From Bugula neritina (lineage: Eukaryota; Bryozoa; Gymnolaemata; Cheilostomatida; Bugulidae), in NCBI GenBank assembly GCA_964035545.1, contig OZ037768.1, forward strand, positions 21,656,819 through 21,718,818: DNA of 62,000 nt. The letters are read 5' to 3'. Position 1 is the first letter of the stretch, and every line of letters begins with the position of its first letter. The position numbers were made by a program, and so were the translations under genes. Below the pieces are notes generated by a model. That model saw only the letters and a program-made list of their open reading frames with translations. It ran no database searches and was not told where the DNA came from. Below are positions 60,450 through 62,000 of this stretch, piece after piece.

Positions 60450-62000
60450 CTAACACATAATTTTTTTATAATAATAAATATTTTAAGCATACATGCAGGC
60501 AGTTAATAGTTAAAACAACAATTTAAGTTATATGCAACCTTGATTATAAAGCAATGTACTAGGAATGAGCTTATAAAACAAGAAGAAAGCTAAAGTATGG
60601 CGAGGACAAAAGCCTAACCTTATAAGGTACATATAGCAGCAGCTAATAATTTGAAGCTCTATTTTTTATAACTTTTTCTAGTTGCTTAACTAGGATGAAA
60701 GGCTTTCTTGAATATAGCTTCTAGGTAAAATTATTTACTTAAAATGTTTTCACTTTAGCCTGCAATGTTATATACCATATAGTGTGTGTAAGCTGTTTAT
60801 AACACAGCTTTTTGAAACATTTTATGTCAACTTTGCTTAGCTACTTAAAAGTAACTTACGCGTATTGAGCAATGTTTGATTTTTTTTCAACTGCAGAAAA
60901 AAATAATTTTTACGCTTTTCTTTGAAGGACAATGTAGATAACTTATTTAATTTAGACTTTATTTGTGTAAATTTTGTACTTTTGCTTAAAAAGGCAGCAA
61001 GCATATTTAGGAAAGTTCTATTTTTATCAAACTTTCACTTTTTGATTCATTAGACTTTTAACACTGTTGACATTATGTGAGAAAAAGAGATTACAAAGAT
61101 ATAATATGTTGAGCAAAACTTCTTGGAGAATAAACATCTTGTGTTGTAGTAAAACATTTGTTTCAGAGAGGCTTATTTAAAAAACTGGGACTGTACTTAT
61201 TTGATTAATTTTTTACCTCTCTACATTAGTCAAACTGATGGGAGTGAATAACAAAATTAAAAAAAGTTCTATTTTTTTTCAAATATACTAGGTAGCTAGC
61301 TGTTGCTCCTAAAATCTCAATAAATAATAATATGTTTAAAGCAAAATTAAAATAAAATTTTATATCAATTCTTTTAAGGAATTGACTACAGTTACAATTA
61401 AAATTAAATCATGATTATTTCCCAAGATAATTTTTTCTTCATTCTGACTTGTGACATAAACTGTTACTAGTCTGTGTTCACTTGTAGTTGTTAATTACAG
61501 TAAACGTATAATTAATCTTGTAATACAATCATGATTATTACATGTCATTTGCTTAAATTTTTCCTAAAATTTACTAGTGTGGTGTAAGTAATTTACTTCT
61601 AGTTGTTGGCTTAATATTAGTAATAGTCTCAAATTGAAATTGGAGACGGAGTCAAATTAAGGCAACTAAAAAAGGTAACTTTCATTTTACATTGCAGGCA
61701 GTTTAGTGTCATTCATAATTATATTATTATTGATTATTTTAAAATTTTCAATTTTAGAACTATAGGTTTATGCTCCACTCATGCTCAAACTCAGTGTCAC
61801 CCACAGTCAGACTCAATCACAATGACACTGACAGTGTCACTCACACAGAGTCACAGACTTGAATTTAAATTTGTATCAATATTTTTAAAAAGCATACGTG
61901 TCACAAGCACTGAATGATACACCACAATTTTTAGTATTTGAATTTAGTATTTTATATTAGGTAAAATTTGAAGTTATAAACTGCAAAAATGAACAGATGT
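60450..62000. other. AT-rich right edge, no exon recognised
   Basis: Probably an upstream intron of the unidentified minus-strand gene. Degenerate tracts (TTAATATTAGTAATAG, GACTCAATCACAATGACACT) appear near 61600-61860. No feature can be supported. Confidence 0.5.

Overview
This is nuclear DNA from an invertebrate animal. It is AT-rich, with short exons separated by spliceosomal GT-AG introns, and it carries animal genes (DHX36, DGCR2, mitochondrial MCAT, a C2H2 zinc-finger gene) together with animal-type transposons. The gene set and repeat style suggest a lophotrochozoan such as a bryozoan, mollusc or annelid. That placement is inference only; nothing here fixes the phylum.

Layout, left to right. 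1-2731: AT-rich DNA with no recognisable gene. 2732-26142 (+): a complete 22-exon DHX36 (G-quadruplex helicase RHAU) gene encoding about 1010 aa. Many of its introns contain minisatellites that begin at or next to a splice site. Its last intron (14769-25980, 11.2 kb) is swollen by a complete Mutator-like DNA transposon (17337-24724). That transposon has long terminal inverted repeats of about 785 bp, a 9-bp target duplication and an intact 3-exon FLYWCH-MULE transposase. Nested inside it, between (AT)n tracts, is a Penelope-like element remnant with a GIY-YIG endonuclease and two perfect hammerhead ribozyme motifs in inverted orientation.

26409-31357 (-): the 3' part of a DGCR2/IDD-like membrane receptor gene (VWC domain, one membrane segment, PPxY motifs), tail-to-tail with DHX36. 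Its expected LDLa and C-type lectin exons were not found. 31358-44354: gene-poor DNA with a small GC-rich palindrome cluster, tRNA-like SINE fragments, a 2.1-kb foldback element (35001-37088) and a complete, very young Ty3-type LTR retrotransposon (38122-42874, LTRs identical by eye, 5-bp target duplication, one 1350-codon Gag-Pol frame).

44355-50450 (-): a 7-exon gene for a protein of about 1223 aa with five or six C2H2 zinc fingers and a very large C-terminal exon built from about nine degenerate Ser/Asn-rich repeats. 50451-53168: low-complexity intergenic DNA between two divergent genes. 53169-55825 (+): a complete 6-exon mitochondrial malonyl-CoA:ACP transacylase gene (MCAT), including one GC-AG intron. 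56870-60449 (-): the 3' part of an unidentified gene, running leftward from near the right edge; its 5' end was not found.

The host genes share no pathway: RNA G-quadruplex remodelling, a cell-surface receptor, a probable DNA-binding factor and mitochondrial fatty-acid synthesis. The most unusual content is the nested mobile DNA in the last DHX36 intron and the repeated birth of minisatellites at exon-intron junctions. Exon borders were placed by eye from reading-frame continuity, splice dinucleotides and recall of family sequences. No alignment or search was run.
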